From: Bacteroidales bacterium
Lineage (GTDB): Bacteria > Bacteroidota > Bacteroidia > Bacteroidales > F082
Direction: 5' to 3'
Assembly (NCBI GenBank): GCA_021647205.1
Contig: JAKIVD010000001.1
Span: 1 to 64,000, forward strand
Length of the DNA: 64,000 nucleotides
The notes beneath the pieces are model-generated. The model saw nothing but the letters and a program-made list of their open reading frames with translations. It was not told the origin of the DNA and did not search any database. Shown here piece by piece: positions 25,903 through 35,432 of the stretch (position 1 is its first letter; each line of letters begins with the position of its first letter). A program made the position numbers and the translations under genes.

Positions 25903-26277
25903 GAAGTATTCTGAAAATATTTTTTGGGCCAGCTAAGGGGGGGCTAATCCCCATTTTGATGCGCTGGAATAAAATGTGTTAATTTTTTCTTAATGTAGTT
26001 GATGGAGATAACACCAATCTGACAATCCGGTTGCAGTCTGAAACTTTCTTGTTAAGAATTTTTGTAGTGCCGAATGAATAAGCCAATACGGTTTATCCCT
26101 TACCAATATGGGTTAGCTTGTGTGGTGGCTGTAAGACCTGCCGGACGGGCAGGTCTTACAGCCACCCCCTCTGGTCATTTTCCCCGAAAGGGCAGGCTCT
26201 TTTTGAGTTGCGTTCGGGCTGACAACCGTTTTTTCGGGAAGGCTGAACATCCCCAAAACCCAATCACCACAAATCCT
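25903..26277. other. Divergent intergenic region between rpsL operon and abgT
   Basis: Together with the rpsL leader this makes a 709-bp stretch without a gene. It holds the operon promoter, the long palindrome at 26124-26166 and the -7 element of abgT. A plus-strand frame across it overlaps the real abgT start in another frame and shows no protein features. Confidence 0.6.
26124..26166. repeat. 19-bp perfect inverted repeat with 5-nt loop
   Basis: Arms GGTGGCTGTAAGACCTGCC (26124-26142) and its exact complement (26148-26166) flank GGACG. There is no T-tract on either side, so it is not a typical intrinsic terminator. The CCTGCC/GGCAGG core has the look of dispersed palindromic elements of Bacteroidota. 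A shorter related core (CTGCCGGCAG) occurs at 62764-62773. Confidence 0.9.
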
Positions 26278-26285
26278 TATTTTTG
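26278..26285 (+). promoter_or_regulatory. -7 element of abgT
   Basis: TATTTTTG, an exact TAnnTTTG match, ends 29 bp before the ATG. No TTG is present at -33 spacing, so strength is uncertain. Confidence 0.55.
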
Positions 26286-26314
26286 GCACTTATTTTTTTA
26301 CACACCTGAGATCT

Positions 26315-27844
26315 ATGAAAAAAAAGACATCGTTGTTTGGGCGTTTCCTGAACGTAACGGAAAAAGTGGGAAATGCCCTGCCCCACCCGGCCACACTGTT
26401 TGCCCTTTTTGCCGCATCCATCCTCCTGCTTTCAGGAGTAGCAGCCTATTTTGGATGGGATGCTGTGCACCCCACAACTGGTGAAACCATCGCACCTGTC
26501 AACCTGCTTTCAAAAGAAGGCCTGCACAGGGTGATGCTGGAGATGGTCCATAACTTTACCAGTTTCGCCCCACTGGGCATTGTGTTGGTTGCCATGCTGG
26601 GCATCGGGATTGCCGAAAGCAGCGGGTTGATTGGCGCCGGAATCAGGTTACTGGTCATTTCGGCACCCAAACGCTGGATGACTTTTGTCATTGTGCTGGC
26701 CGGCATTTTGTCGAATACGGCCAGCGACATTGGTTACGTTCTGCTCATCCCGCTTTCCGGGACTATTTTTCTTTCGATGGGGAGAAATCCCCTTTTGGGG
26801 ATGGCAGCAGCCTTTGCCGGTGTTTCGGGCGGTTTTAGCGCCAACCTCATTCTTGGCACCATCGACCCCTTGCTGGCGGGGCTTTCGGAAGAAGCCGCCC
26901 ATATTTTGGATCCGGCTTACGAAGTAAACGCAACGGCAAATTATTATTTCATGGTCGTTTCAACTTTCGTGATTGCCGCTGCGGGAACGCTGGTAACTGA
27001 AAAAATAATTGCACCCCGTTTGGGTGAATACACAGGTGGCGAATTACCCGAAGAAATTAAAAAACTCGACAAAGGGGAAAAAAGGGGGCTGCGTTGGGCC
27101 GGCATTGTAAGCCTTGTCCTGGCCGCCCTGATTTTATGGGGAACTGTTCCGGAAAATGGTTTTCTCCGCGGAGCGGATGGGAGCATCCTCCGGTCACCTA
27201 TTATAAAAGGGGTAATTGCCCTGCTGTTTATCTTTTCAGCCGCCGCCGGGATGGCCTATGGTTTTGCGTCGGGGAGATTCAAAAATGACGGGGATGTTGT
27301 TGCGGGAATGGCAACGGCCATCAAAACCCTGTCAGTTTACATTGTGTTGGTGTTTTTTGCTGCTCAGTTTGTGGCTTATTTCAAGTGGAGCCACCTGGGT
27401 GAGATTCTGGCCATCAACGGGGCCATTTTCCTGAAGAGTATTGATATTGGCACCATTCCTTTGCTCTTGATGTTCATTATTTTGGCCGGGACCATCAACA
27501 TGGCCATGGGCAGTGCTTCGGCCAAGTGGGCAATCATGGCACCGGTTTTTATTCCACTCTTTATGGAGCTGGGGTACTCACCGGAATTGTCGCAGGTGGT
27601 TTACCGTATTGGCGACAGCGTAACCAACCTCATCTCGCCGATGATGAGTTTTTTCGCACTGATTATCGCCTTCTTTCAACGTTACGATAAAAGCGCCAGC
27701 ATTGGTACCATTATTTCCACTATGCTGCCCTATACCTTTGTCTTTTTTATAGTGTGGTCAATCCTGCTGCTAATCTGGGTATATTTTGGCTGGCCTTTGG
27801 GCCCCGGCGCAACCTTGTACTATCCGGGGGAGTTAGCGAATTAG
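26315..27844 (+). CDS. abgT: AbgT-family transporter
   Basis: Inner-membrane carrier of the AbgT family, whose members import p-aminobenzoyl-glutamate or act as sulfonamide/antimetabolite efflux pumps (MtrF/YdaH). The 509-aa protein is of family length, with a basic cytosolic N-terminus (MKKKTSLFGRFLNVTEKVGN), about nine to eleven hydrophobic segments and two re-entrant hairpin regions typical of the fold. Conserved segments include LPHPATLFALFA, SNTASDIGYVLLIPLSG, ANLILGTIDPLLAG, NMAMGSASAKWAIMAPVFIP and YRIGDSVTNLISPMM. It stands alone, with its own -7 element and a convergent gene 45 bp downstream. Substrate and direction cannot be told from sequence. Confidence 0.93.
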   Translation: MKKKTSLFGRFLNVTEKVGNALPHPATLFALFAASILLLSGVAAYFGWDAVHPTTGETIAPVNLLSKEGLHRVMLEMVHNFTSFAPLGIVLVAMLGIGIAESSGLIGAGIRLLVISAPKRWMTFVIVLAGILSNTASDIGYVLLIPLSGTIFLSMGRNPLLGMAAAFAGVSGGFSANLILGTIDPLLAGLSEEAAHILDPAYEVNATANYYFMVVSTFVIAAAGTLVTEKIIAPRLGEYTGGELPEEIKKLDKGEKRGLRWAGIVSLVLAALILWGTVPENGFLRGADGSILRSPIIKGVIALLFIFSAAAGMAYGFASGRFKNDGDVVAGMATAIKTLSVYIVLVFFAAQFVAYFKWSHLGEILAINGAIFLKSIDIGTIPLLLMFIILAGTINMAMGSASAKWAIMAPVFIPLFMELGYSPELSQVVYRIGDSVTNLISPMMSFFALIIAFFQRYDKSASIGTIISTMLPYTFVFFIVWSILLLIWVYFGWPLGPGATLYYPGELAN

Positions 27845-27889
27845 GTGTGGTTATTTGATGACTGCCCAACAACCTTCAAGCTGCGGGGA

Positions 27890-29830
27890 CTAATCGGCAA
27901 TATCATAAAACAAGCTGTACCGCAAAGGGTTACCCGGGCGGGAAGTAATGCTGTATGACCGGATGAGGAATTCGCTGCTGTCGGGGTTCCAGATATATGT
28001 TTGAAAGGTACATCCCTCAATTTCCCCTTTTTGCCCAATGGCTGATAGCAGGTCTGTTGTCATAAAAACATTTGCCCACTTTCCTTTTTTCAGTCCGAAA
28101 CTGCTAAAATTAACAGCCTTCCAACGGAGTGTTTCATCGCCTTTTTTTATTACAGCTACCAATGCAGCCCGGCTTTCCCGGCTCAACGACTGAATTTCCA
28201 CGGCCATATCAATAAATAAAAACCGGCTGTCTGTTATCTCTTCCAAAGGCAGCTTTATTTCCGGCCCAAACCTGACTTTCGGGTATAAATGAAAAACATT
28301 CGAGCCAAAAACGGTATCATATTCCACATACTCTTTATTGATCTTCCAGTTGCCGGAACTATCCGCAAAGCTGGTTTCAGCCACTACTTTCGGCAACAGT
28401 TCTTTTTCACCCTGGGGCAGTAACTTCGAGAAAGCGTACTGTTCGAAAGTAAACCCCTTTTCGTAAGCAATTAAGAAGGGGAAGCGTTCTTTCACTACCT
28501 GGAAATAATCAGCTTTCAGGCCGGAAGTTACAACAACACCCTGCTCAATGCTGTTCACCACTTTCCGGAAACCCGAGAAATCCAATTCCTTGTTTCGCGT
28601 TGTGTAGTAAGGTACCGTCTTCCCGAACTTGTTAAAATAATATTCGGTATAAAACGGGATGTAATCGTCAATCAGGAAAACATTATTTTTAAATTCCCCC
28701 GACTCAAGCTGAACCGCCTGTTTTACCACTTCCTCAAAAGGCTGTTTGTAAAACACCTGATAGTATTGGCGTCCCCAAACCAAGCTGCCAATGTTTACAA
28801 GCAGGATAAATGCAAGCGGCAGCACAAGTGTTTTCGGAGAAATGTTTTTCGCTCCCGAAAAGAAAACAATAAACAGGAAGGGTGTTGAGAAAATAAGCAT
28901 GGAAAACTGCAACACCGGGGCAACCATCACCGAATAGGCAAATCCGATCAGGAGCGGGAGAAAAAACCACACGAACAAAACTATTCGCTTTCTTGCAGCA
29001 GCAGTGACTTGACTCGGCTCCCCTTTTGCAAAAACGGCAAATAACCCGGCTGCCAGAAACACCAGCCAGACAAGGGGTGAAAAGTGAAACAACCAATCCA
29101 GGAATTCAAATAAAAAGGAAGGGCCGGGTTTGCTCAGCCAACTGCCAATGCCACCCTCGTTCAACTGGCTGAAAAAAATGGACAGGTGCGGAAGGTACAA
29201 AACCAGGATGGCAAGGCCGGCGAAAACATATTGCCAGAAGTTTTTTTTAGTTACAAACAACAGCCCGCTAAAGCCGACAACGGCAGCAAACAACAAGCTA
29301 AAGTGATGGTTATAGGTTGAGAGTGAGGCAAAAAAAACAAACAGCAGGAGATCTTTAGTTCGATTACCCTTAAAAAAGTACCTGCTCCAGAAAAGTACCA
29401 TAAGCAAAGTAAGAAACAAACCGCTCACATAAGGACGCGCAATCTGGCTGTACATCACCATCATTTGCAGGCTGCTGATGTACACAGCAGTCAGGATTCC
29501 GGTGGTCTTGTTAAACCACAGGCGGCCAATCCGGTACGACAAATAAACAGCAGCTGCTCCGGACAAAAGAAAAGGTAATTTAACAACAAATTCCTGTTCG
29601 CCAAAAAGCCGCGTCCAATACCACAGAAACACCTGCACCCCCGCCGGGTGCCCGTCGGGGGTAACGCCAAAGCGAATTAAGTCGGAGAAAGTACCGAACT
29701 GCAAACGCGACAAAGCGCTGAGCTCATCGTAGGTAAAGGGAATGTCCCAAAACTTCCAAAACCTGAGCGCAACGGCAACGAATACAATGCCCAAAAAGAT
29801 TAGCTTGTCGAATGTTGAATTATCTTTCAT
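27890..29830 (-). CDS. GT39-like membrane glycosyltransferase
   Basis: Polytopic membrane protein resembling the dolichyl/undecaprenyl-phosphate-sugar mannosyltransferase (GT39/ArnT, GT-C) superfamily, which transfers a sugar from a lipid carrier on the outer side of the membrane. Near the N-terminus it has an acidic motif in the first extracytoplasmic loop (FTYDELSAL) and a conserved DGHPAG, followed by about ten hydrophobic helices, then a soluble C-terminal domain of roughly 250 residues. The start chosen here (646 aa) is the ATG at 29830: a longer frame to 29905 would include the -7 element (TACTTTTG, 29847-29854) that should drive the gene. Divergent from pcrA. The acceptor is unknown. 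Confidence 0.75.
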   Translation of the reverse strand: MKDNSTFDKLIFLGIVFVAVALRFWKFWDIPFTYDELSALSRLQFGTFSDLIRFGVTPDGHPAGVQVFLWYWTRLFGEQEFVVKLPFLLSGAAAVYLSYRIGRLWFNKTTGILTAVYISSLQMMVMYSQIARPYVSGLFLTLLMVLFWSRYFFKGNRTKDLLLFVFFASLSTYNHHFSLLFAAVVGFSGLLFVTKKNFWQYVFAGLAILVLYLPHLSIFFSQLNEGGIGSWLSKPGPSFLFEFLDWLFHFSPLVWLVFLAAGLFAVFAKGEPSQVTAAARKRIVLFVWFFLPLLIGFAYSVMVAPVLQFSMLIFSTPFLFIVFFSGAKNISPKTLVLPLAFILLVNIGSLVWGRQYYQVFYKQPFEEVVKQAVQLESGEFKNNVFLIDDYIPFYTEYYFNKFGKTVPYYTTRNKELDFSGFRKVVNSIEQGVVVTSGLKADYFQVVKERFPFLIAYEKGFTFEQYAFSKLLPQGEKELLPKVVAETSFADSSGNWKINKEYVEYDTVFGSNVFHLYPKVRFGPEIKLPLEEITDSRFLFIDMAVEIQSLSRESRAALVAVIKKGDETLRWKAVNFSSFGLKKGKWANVFMTTDLLSAIGQKGEIEGCTFQTYIWNPDSSEFLIRSYSITSRPGNPLRYSLFYDIAD

Positions 29831-29846
29831 CCAGGATTGAAAAAGC

Positions 29847-29854
29847 CAAAAGTA
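29847..29854 (-). promoter_or_regulatory. -7 element of the GT39-like gene
   Basis: TACTTTTG on the minus strand, an exact TAnnTTTG, 17 bp upstream of the chosen ATG. A T-rich GTTTT lies at the -33 position instead of a full TTTG. Confidence 0.6.
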
Positions 29855-29915
29855 CTGAAAAACATTTTGTTGAAAACATGCTGTTTCTTTTTCAGAAAAC
29901 CGCATTTGAAATCAG

Positions 29916-29923
29916 TATTTTTG
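29916..29923 (+). promoter_or_regulatory. -7 element of pcrA
   Basis: TATTTTTG on the plus strand, exact TAnnTTTG, ending 19 bp before the TTG start codon of the helicase. No -33 TTG. Confidence 0.55.
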
Positions 29924-29942
29924 CGGCACTAAAAGCAGAAAT

Positions 29943-32219
29943 TTGGAGTCCTTCCTCGAACACCTCAACAAAGAACAACACGCGGCCACCGTACAGTCCG
30001 AAGGCCCGGTAATGGTAATTGCCGGCGCCGGTGCCGGTAAAACGCGGGTGCTCACATACCGCGTGGCTTACCTGCTCAGCAAAGGTGTTGACCCTTTCAA
30101 CATCCTTGCCCTGACCTTTACCAACAAGGCAGCCCGCGAAATGAAAGAGCGGGTAATTAATTTAATCGGCGATGCCGAAGGCCGCAATGTGTGGATGGGG
30201 ACTTTTCATTCCATCTTCGCCAAAATCCTGCGTATCGATGGGCACTTGCTCGGTTACCCTTCCAATTATTCCATTTACGACAGCGACGACAGCAAACGCC
30301 TGGTACGGCTAATTATCAAGGAAATGGACCTCGATAACAAGTTGTATTCACCAAACTATGTGTCACACCGCATTTCCGCTGCCAAGTCGAACCTGGTTTC
30401 ACCGGTGGAATATGCCAACGACCCCGATATTCTTTCGGCTGACGAAAGCGCCCGGAAACCACTTATCAAAGACATTTATAAAAGCTATAACGAGCGCCTG
30501 AAACGGGCCGACGCCATGGATTTTGACGACCTGCTTTTTAACACCTTTTTGCTTTTTAGCCAGTTTGGAGAAACCCTTTACAAATACCAGCAAAAATTCC
30601 GTTACATCCTTGTTGACGAATACCAGGACACCAACCACGCTCAATACCTTATTATTAAAAAGCTGGCAGCCAACAGCGAAAACATTTGCGTGGTGGGCGA
30701 CGATGCACAGAGCATTTACGCTTTCAGGGGTGCCAATATCGGCAATATGCTGAACTTTAAAAATGATTATCCCGACTACAAATTATTCAAGCTGGAACAA
30801 AACTACCGCTCAACAAAAATCATCGTCGAGGCAGCCAACCAGGTCATTACCTACAACAAAGACCAGATTAAAAAAACCGTCTGGACAGACAACGACCGGG
30901 GTGCCTCCATCGGGCTTATCCGTGCGCGGAGCGACAACGACGAAGGCGATTTGGTGGCCAATGCCATTTTCGAAAAAAAGATGAACAACCAACTTCCGAA
31001 TTATGCTTTTGCCATCTTGTACCGTACCAATGCCCAGTCGCGCTCCATGGAAGAGGCTTTGCGCAAACTGAATATTCCTTACCGGATTTACGGCGGACTT
31101 TCTTTTTACAGCAGGAAAGAAATCAAAGACCTATTGGCCTACTTTCGCCTGACAATTAACCACAACGACGAGGATGCCGTCCAACGGACCATCAACACCC
31201 CCGCACGTGGCATTGGCAAAACCACCATGGAAAAGCTGAGCGTTGCGGCCCACGAGCACAACACTACTTTGTGGGAAGTCCTCAACAATCCCCTGTCTTT
31301 TCAGGTTCAACTGAACACGGGAACACGCACCAAGATTTCGGCTTTCACTACCTTAATCAAAAGTTTTGCCGCCGAAGTGCAAAAGAAAGATGCCTTTGAA
31401 GCGGCCAAACACATCGCCAACGCTTCGGGACTGCTGCGGATGTACCGCGAAGAAGACACCCCCGAAGGCATCAACAGGGTAGAGAACATGGAAGAATTGT
31501 TGAACGCCATCAAAGAATTTACTGAAAAAGGGGCGGAACAAAATGCCGGTGACCTTCAGGGACAGGGCTCTCTCGAAGAGTTTATGCAGAATGTTTCGCT
31601 GCTGACCGATACCGACAACGACAAAGAAGAAGACCGTGACAAAGTTACTTTGATGACCATTCATGCCGCCAAAGGACTGGAGTTCCCTTATGTTTTTATC
31701 GTGGGCCTCGAAGAAAACCTTTTCCCGTCCATCCAGGCCATCAACACCCGTGCCGACCTGGAAGAAGAACGACGTTTGTTTTACGTGGCGCTCACCCGCG
31801 CCGAAAAGATGCTTACCCTTTCCTATGCCGAAAGCCGGTTCCGTTGGGGGCAGTTCACCCTGACCGAACCCAGCCGCTTTCTGGATGAGATTGACGAACA
31901 ACTGATTGACAAACCCCGCAAGGCGGCCACGCAAAAAGCAGGTGGAAAAAGAGCTGAAAGCCAGTCGCCCGGCAGCAATTACCGAAGCCTGAAAACAAAG
32001 TCCCACACTGCCGGAAAGGGAGGGACAAACCATTCAACATTCGAAGCTTCGGACCCCGCCGCCCTGCAAACCGGCATGGAAGTGGAACATTCCAAATTCG
32101 GCAAAGGAAAAATCATTGCCCTCGAAGGACAAGGGCCCAACAAAAAAGCCACTGTTTTTTTCAACGGTATCGGCAATAAGAATTTGCTCTTGAGGTTTGC
32201 CAAGTTGAGGATAGTTTAA
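29943..32219 (+). CDS. pcrA: UvrD/PcrA-type ATP-dependent DNA helicase
   Basis: Superfamily 1A 3'-5' helicase used in repair, replication restart and stripping of proteins from DNA. The 758-aa protein has Walker A GAGAGKT (residues 28-34; the usual Ser is Ala), motif Ia TFTNKAAREMKER, Walker B/II ILVDEYQDTN, motif III GDDAQSIYAFRGA, motif IV QNYRST, motif V TIHAAKGLEFPYVF and motif VI RRLFYVALTRAEK. The last 50 residues form the small Tudor-like RNAP-binding module (GMEVEHSKFGKGKIIALEGQ). The start codon is TTG; alignment with the family N-terminus (FLEHLNKEQ) supports it and no ATG is near. It is divergent from the GT39-like gene. Confidence 0.95.
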   Translation: MESFLEHLNKEQHAATVQSEGPVMVIAGAGAGKTRVLTYRVAYLLSKGVDPFNILALTFTNKAAREMKERVINLIGDAEGRNVWMGTFHSIFAKILRIDGHLLGYPSNYSIYDSDDSKRLVRLIIKEMDLDNKLYSPNYVSHRISAAKSNLVSPVEYANDPDILSADESARKPLIKDIYKSYNERLKRADAMDFDDLLFNTFLLFSQFGETLYKYQQKFRYILVDEYQDTNHAQYLIIKKLAANSENICVVGDDAQSIYAFRGANIGNMLNFKNDYPDYKLFKLEQNYRSTKIIVEAANQVITYNKDQIKKTVWTDNDRGASIGLIRARSDNDEGDLVANAIFEKKMNNQLPNYAFAILYRTNAQSRSMEEALRKLNIPYRIYGGLSFYSRKEIKDLLAYFRLTINHNDEDAVQRTINTPARGIGKTTMEKLSVAAHEHNTTLWEVLNNPLSFQVQLNTGTRTKISAFTTLIKSFAAEVQKKDAFEAAKHIANASGLLRMYREEDTPEGINRVENMEELLNAIKEFTEKGAEQNAGDLQGQGSLEEFMQNVSLLTDTDNDKEEDRDKVTLMTIHAAKGLEFPYVFIVGLEENLFPSIQAINTRADLEEERRLFYVALTRAEKMLTLSYAESRFRWGQFTLTEPSRFLDEIDEQLIDKPRKAATQKAGGKRAESQSPGSNYRSLKTKSHTAGKGGTNHSTFEASDPAALQTGMEVEHSKFGKGKIIALEGQGPNKKATVFFNGIGNKNLLLRFAKLRIV

Positions 32220-32291
32220 TGAGGTCGCACGTCTGGATTTGCAACCTTTGCTTCCTTTTCCTAAAATGAATTGGAAATCCAAAGCCCATTG

Positions 32292-32314
32292 CTTCCAGAT
32301 TGCAAATCTGGAAG
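32292..32314. repeat. 9-bp inverted repeat with 5-nt loop
   Basis: CTTCCAGAT (32292-32300) and ATCTGGAAG (32306-32314) flank TGCAA. A related word (TCTGGATTTGCAA, 32233-32245) lies 50 bp upstream. There is no T-tract, so it looks like a dispersed palindromic element rather than a terminator. Confidence 0.7.
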
Positions 32315-32376
32315 AGCGAGTCCTCTTTTGGACTTACTGAATATTCCATTAATTTTATCGGCCAAAAAAAACTGAA

Positions 32377-32877
32377 ATGAAGACCCTTTACATTGTACGC
32401 CATGCCAAGTCTTCGTGGGACGATTTTTCGCTCTCCGATCACGACAGGCCGTTGTCGAAAACAGGCATCCGCAAAACAGGGCGCATTGTGGAACACTTAC
32501 GGAAGAAGGGCATTAAGCCCGGTCTTTTTATCAGCAGTTCGGCCCTGCGCGCCAAAACAACCGCTTTTCAAATAGCGAAGGGTCTGGGTATTCCCGCTGA
32601 AAAAGTAAAAATTGAAAAACAACTTTACCATGCCGATACAAACAGCATTTATTCCATACTGCTCGACTTGCCCGACGACATTGACTCGGTGATGATTTTC
32701 GGGCACAATCCTACCCTGACTTACTTTGTCAACAACTACCTCCGGCCCGAAATCGACAACCTGCCCACAACAGGGGTTGTAAGCATCGGTTTTAAGACTG
32801 ATAAATGGGAGAAAATCATCGATGCCAAATTTCGGATTAATTTTGTGGTGTTTCCTAGTATGTTGAAAATGCAGTAA
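32377..32877 (+). CDS. sixA: SixA-like phosphohistidine phosphatase
   Basis: Small histidine-phosphatase (RHG) family enzyme; SixA of E. coli dephosphorylates phosphohistidine in signalling or PTS proteins. The 166-aa protein has the catalytic RHAKSSW (His9) at the N-terminus, Arg in the SSSALRAKTTA region and the second catalytic His in FGHNPTL (His110). It lies 124 bp upstream of ppk1 on the same strand, a pairing that suggests a link with phosphate metabolism but does not prove it. Confidence 0.9.
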   Translation: MKTLYIVRHAKSSWDDFSLSDHDRPLSKTGIRKTGRIVEHLRKKGIKPGLFISSSALRAKTTAFQIAKGLGIPAEKVKIEKQLYHADTNSIYSILLDLPDDIDSVMIFGHNPTLTYFVNNYLRPEIDNLPTTGVVSIGFKTDKWEKIIDAKFRINFVVFPSMLKMQ

Positions 32878-33010
32878 TAAAACATCCATTGACCAACGGG
32901 TAAACCCGTCAGTTCACATTCAAGAATGATTATTTCAAAAAAAAAAATCAACTCATGAACAAAACAAATTAGAACCACTGGCCCATTCCCGTATTTAAGT
33001 ATTGATAAAA

Positions 33011-35065
33011 ATGGCAAAAAAAAATCAACTGATCAACCGCGAAATATCCTGGCTCCACTTTAACGAGCGTGTGTTGCAGGAGGCCATGGACGAGAACAAC
33101 CCCATCATCGAGCGGCTGAAATTCCTGGGCATTTTTTCCAACAACCGCGATGAGTTTTTCCGGGTCAGGGTGGCTACCTTGAAACGGATTATCCAGGTGA
33201 ACAAAACCACTGAAAAAAACGAACCGCAGAACCCAGAGAAGATCCTTAAAGAAATACTCAATATTGTTGCAGAACAGGAAATCAGGTTCAACCAGACATT
33301 TGCCAGAATCCAAACAAAACTCCGTCAGGAAAACATCATTTTCCTGGATGAAGGGCAGCTGGATGAAAAACAGGGGGATTTTGTACGCCAATATTTTCAA
33401 AATGAAGTGCGCCCTTTTCTATTTCCCATCATGCTGAAAAGCCTGCACAGCCCCGACTATTTAAGGGACAACGCCATTTACCTCGCCGTGGAGCTGAAAG
33501 ACTCCGGAGGAACAAAGGACAACGATTACGCCCTGGTGATGGTGCCCACCAAACACATTTCGCGTTTTGTCCTGTTGCCTTCAAAGGGTGAGAAAAAATA
33601 CGTCATGTTCCTTGACGATGTGATGCGATTTGCCATGGGCGAAATATTCCGTCCTTTTGGCTTCGATACCCTACAGGCCTACACGATTAAGTTTACCCGC
33701 GATGCCGAGCTGGACATCGACAACGATATTTCAAAAAGTTTTTTGGAACTGATGAGTGACAGCATCAAGAAACGAAAAAAAGGGGCACCGGTACGTTTTG
33801 TTTATGACAACAACATTCCAGATGCATTACTTAAACGGCTCATCCGTAAACTGAACATTACCCAGACGGACAACCTGCGGGGCGGTGGCAAATACCACAA
33901 TTTCAAAGATTTTATGTCCTTCCCCAAAGTGGGGCCGCCCGGGCTGCAAAACCCCAAAACGCATGCCCTGCTGCACAAATTGCTGAAGGTGAACAACAGC
34001 ATTCTTGCGGCCATCCGCAAACAGGACATCCTGCTTCATTTTCCATACCAGTCCTTTCAATACATTGTTGACCTGCTTCGCGAAGCATCCATCGACCCGA
34101 AGGTGCGGGCCATCAAAATGACTTTTTACCGGGCAGCACGCGATTCCAATGTCATCAATTCGTTGATTAACGCAGCACGTAACGGGAAGAATGTGACGGT
34201 GTTCCTCGAAATCCAGGCCCGCTTCGACGAAGAAGCCAATATTTACTGGACGGGGAAATTAAAAGAAGAAGGGGTAAAAATCATCAAAACACTGCCCGGG
34301 CACAAAGTTCACAGCAAGCTGCTGCTCATCCGCCGCAAAGAACAGGGCGGGAATATTTATTACGCCAACATCAGTACCGGGAATTACAACGAATCCACAG
34401 CAAAAGTTTATGCAGACGACAGCCTGCTCACCGCCAACCAGGAAATTGCCAAAGAGGTGAACATGCTCTTTCACCTGTTTGAGTCGCCCTACAACCCACC
34501 GCGTTTCAAACACCTTTTGGTGGCCCCGTACCATCTGCGCAACAATTTCATGAAACTGCTCAATACCGAAATACGCAATGCCAGGGCCGGAAAAGAGGCC
34601 TGGGTCATTATTAAGCTGAACAATATAGTCGATGAAAGAATTACCCGAAAACTTTATGCTGCTTCCAATGCCGGGGTTAAAATCAGTATTATTTGCCGGG
34701 GGATTTGCGTATTGGTTCCGGGCATAAAAGGATTGAGCGAAAACATCAGTATCATCAGTATTGTTGACAAATACCTCGAACATTCGCGGCTGTTTGTCTT
34801 CGCCAATGGCGGATTGCCACGCTATTACATGTCCTCAGCCGACTGGATGATCAGGAATTTTGACCACCGTTTTGAAGCAGCCTGGCCCATCTACGATAAA
34901 CAATTGCAGCAGGAAATAATGGACATCCTGCAAATTCAATTAAGCGACAATGTGAAGGCCCGTCTGGTGAATGTTGAGCCCAACAACAGCTACCGCAAAA
35001 CCGGTTCATCCCATCGCGTCCGCTCGCAAAGGGAGATTTACGAGTATTTAAAGAAGTTGCAGTAG
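33011..35065 (+). CDS. ppk1: Polyphosphate kinase 1
   Basis: Makes inorganic polyphosphate from ATP through a phosphohistidine intermediate. The 684-aa protein has the N domain (NREISWLHFNERVLQEAMDE), the head domain and two PLD-like catalytic domains. The phosphorylated His is His434 in GHKVHSKLLLI, followed by STGNYNESTAKVYADDSLLT. A second active-site region lies at YMSSADWMIRNFDHRFEAAW. The ATG at 33011 is preferred over an in-frame TTG nine bases upstream because it matches the family N-terminus. No ppx follows within the window. Confidence 0.96.
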   Translation: MAKKNQLINREISWLHFNERVLQEAMDENNPIIERLKFLGIFSNNRDEFFRVRVATLKRIIQVNKTTEKNEPQNPEKILKEILNIVAEQEIRFNQTFARIQTKLRQENIIFLDEGQLDEKQGDFVRQYFQNEVRPFLFPIMLKSLHSPDYLRDNAIYLAVELKDSGGTKDNDYALVMVPTKHISRFVLLPSKGEKKYVMFLDDVMRFAMGEIFRPFGFDTLQAYTIKFTRDAELDIDNDISKSFLELMSDSIKKRKKGAPVRFVYDNNIPDALLKRLIRKLNITQTDNLRGGGKYHNFKDFMSFPKVGPPGLQNPKTHALLHKLLKVNNSILAAIRKQDILLHFPYQSFQYIVDLLREASIDPKVRAIKMTFYRAARDSNVINSLINAARNGKNVTVFLEIQARFDEEANIYWTGKLKEEGVKIIKTLPGHKVHSKLLLIRRKEQGGNIYYANISTGNYNESTAKVYADDSLLTANQEIAKEVNMLFHLFESPYNPPRFKHLLVAPYHLRNNFMKLLNTEIRNARAGKEAWVIIKLNNIVDERITRKLYAASNAGVKISIICRGICVLVPGIKGLSENISIISIVDKYLEHSRLFVFANGGLPRYYMSSADWMIRNFDHRFEAAWPIYDKQLQQEIMDILQIQLSDNVKARLVNVEPNNSYRKTGSSHRVRSQREIYEYLKKLQ

Positions 35066-35203
35066 TTTTATTGAACCTGTTACACTGAGCGCAGCAAGGA
35101 CTCTTGCTGAAACAAGTACTTTCTTTCTTCACAAAGATTATTCCTTACGCTGCGCTGCAATCAGCAGGAGAGGAAGTCCGACCCATAGAGAATAAAGCTG
35201 CCC

Positions 35204-35248
35204 AGCGGGTTTTGGCAAGACCCGCTAAGTGGTCTTGCACTTAGCGGG
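35204..35248. repeat. Overlapping, mutually exclusive inverted repeats
   Basis: Three stems compete for the same bases: AGCGGGT (35204-35210) with ACCCGCT (35220-35226); GCAAGACC (35215-35222) with GGTCTTGC (35231-35238); and CCCGCTAAGTG (35221-35231) with CACTTAGCGGG (35238-35248). All are perfect. No T-tract follows. This could be a switching RNA structure or a fossil of nested palindrome insertion. Confidence 0.75.
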
Positions 35249-35432
35249 CCGAAAGCAAGTTCTGCAATTCAGACACTTCCATGTTCCGGAAATCGGGACA
35301 CTGCAAATGACGTGTTTTTGTAACAGTCAGATTATGTGATTCTTATTTTCAATGTCATTTCTTATTGGCTAACCTCTTTGTGGGAGATTGTGTAGTTAGA
35401 AAGTATAGGATGTGCATGCGAGGTTTTTGTCA

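Noticed and set aside
26074-26484. 136-codon plus-strand frame upstream of and into abgT
   Set aside because: It crosses the 19-bp palindrome, overlaps the clear abgT start in another frame and shows no domain or signal features.
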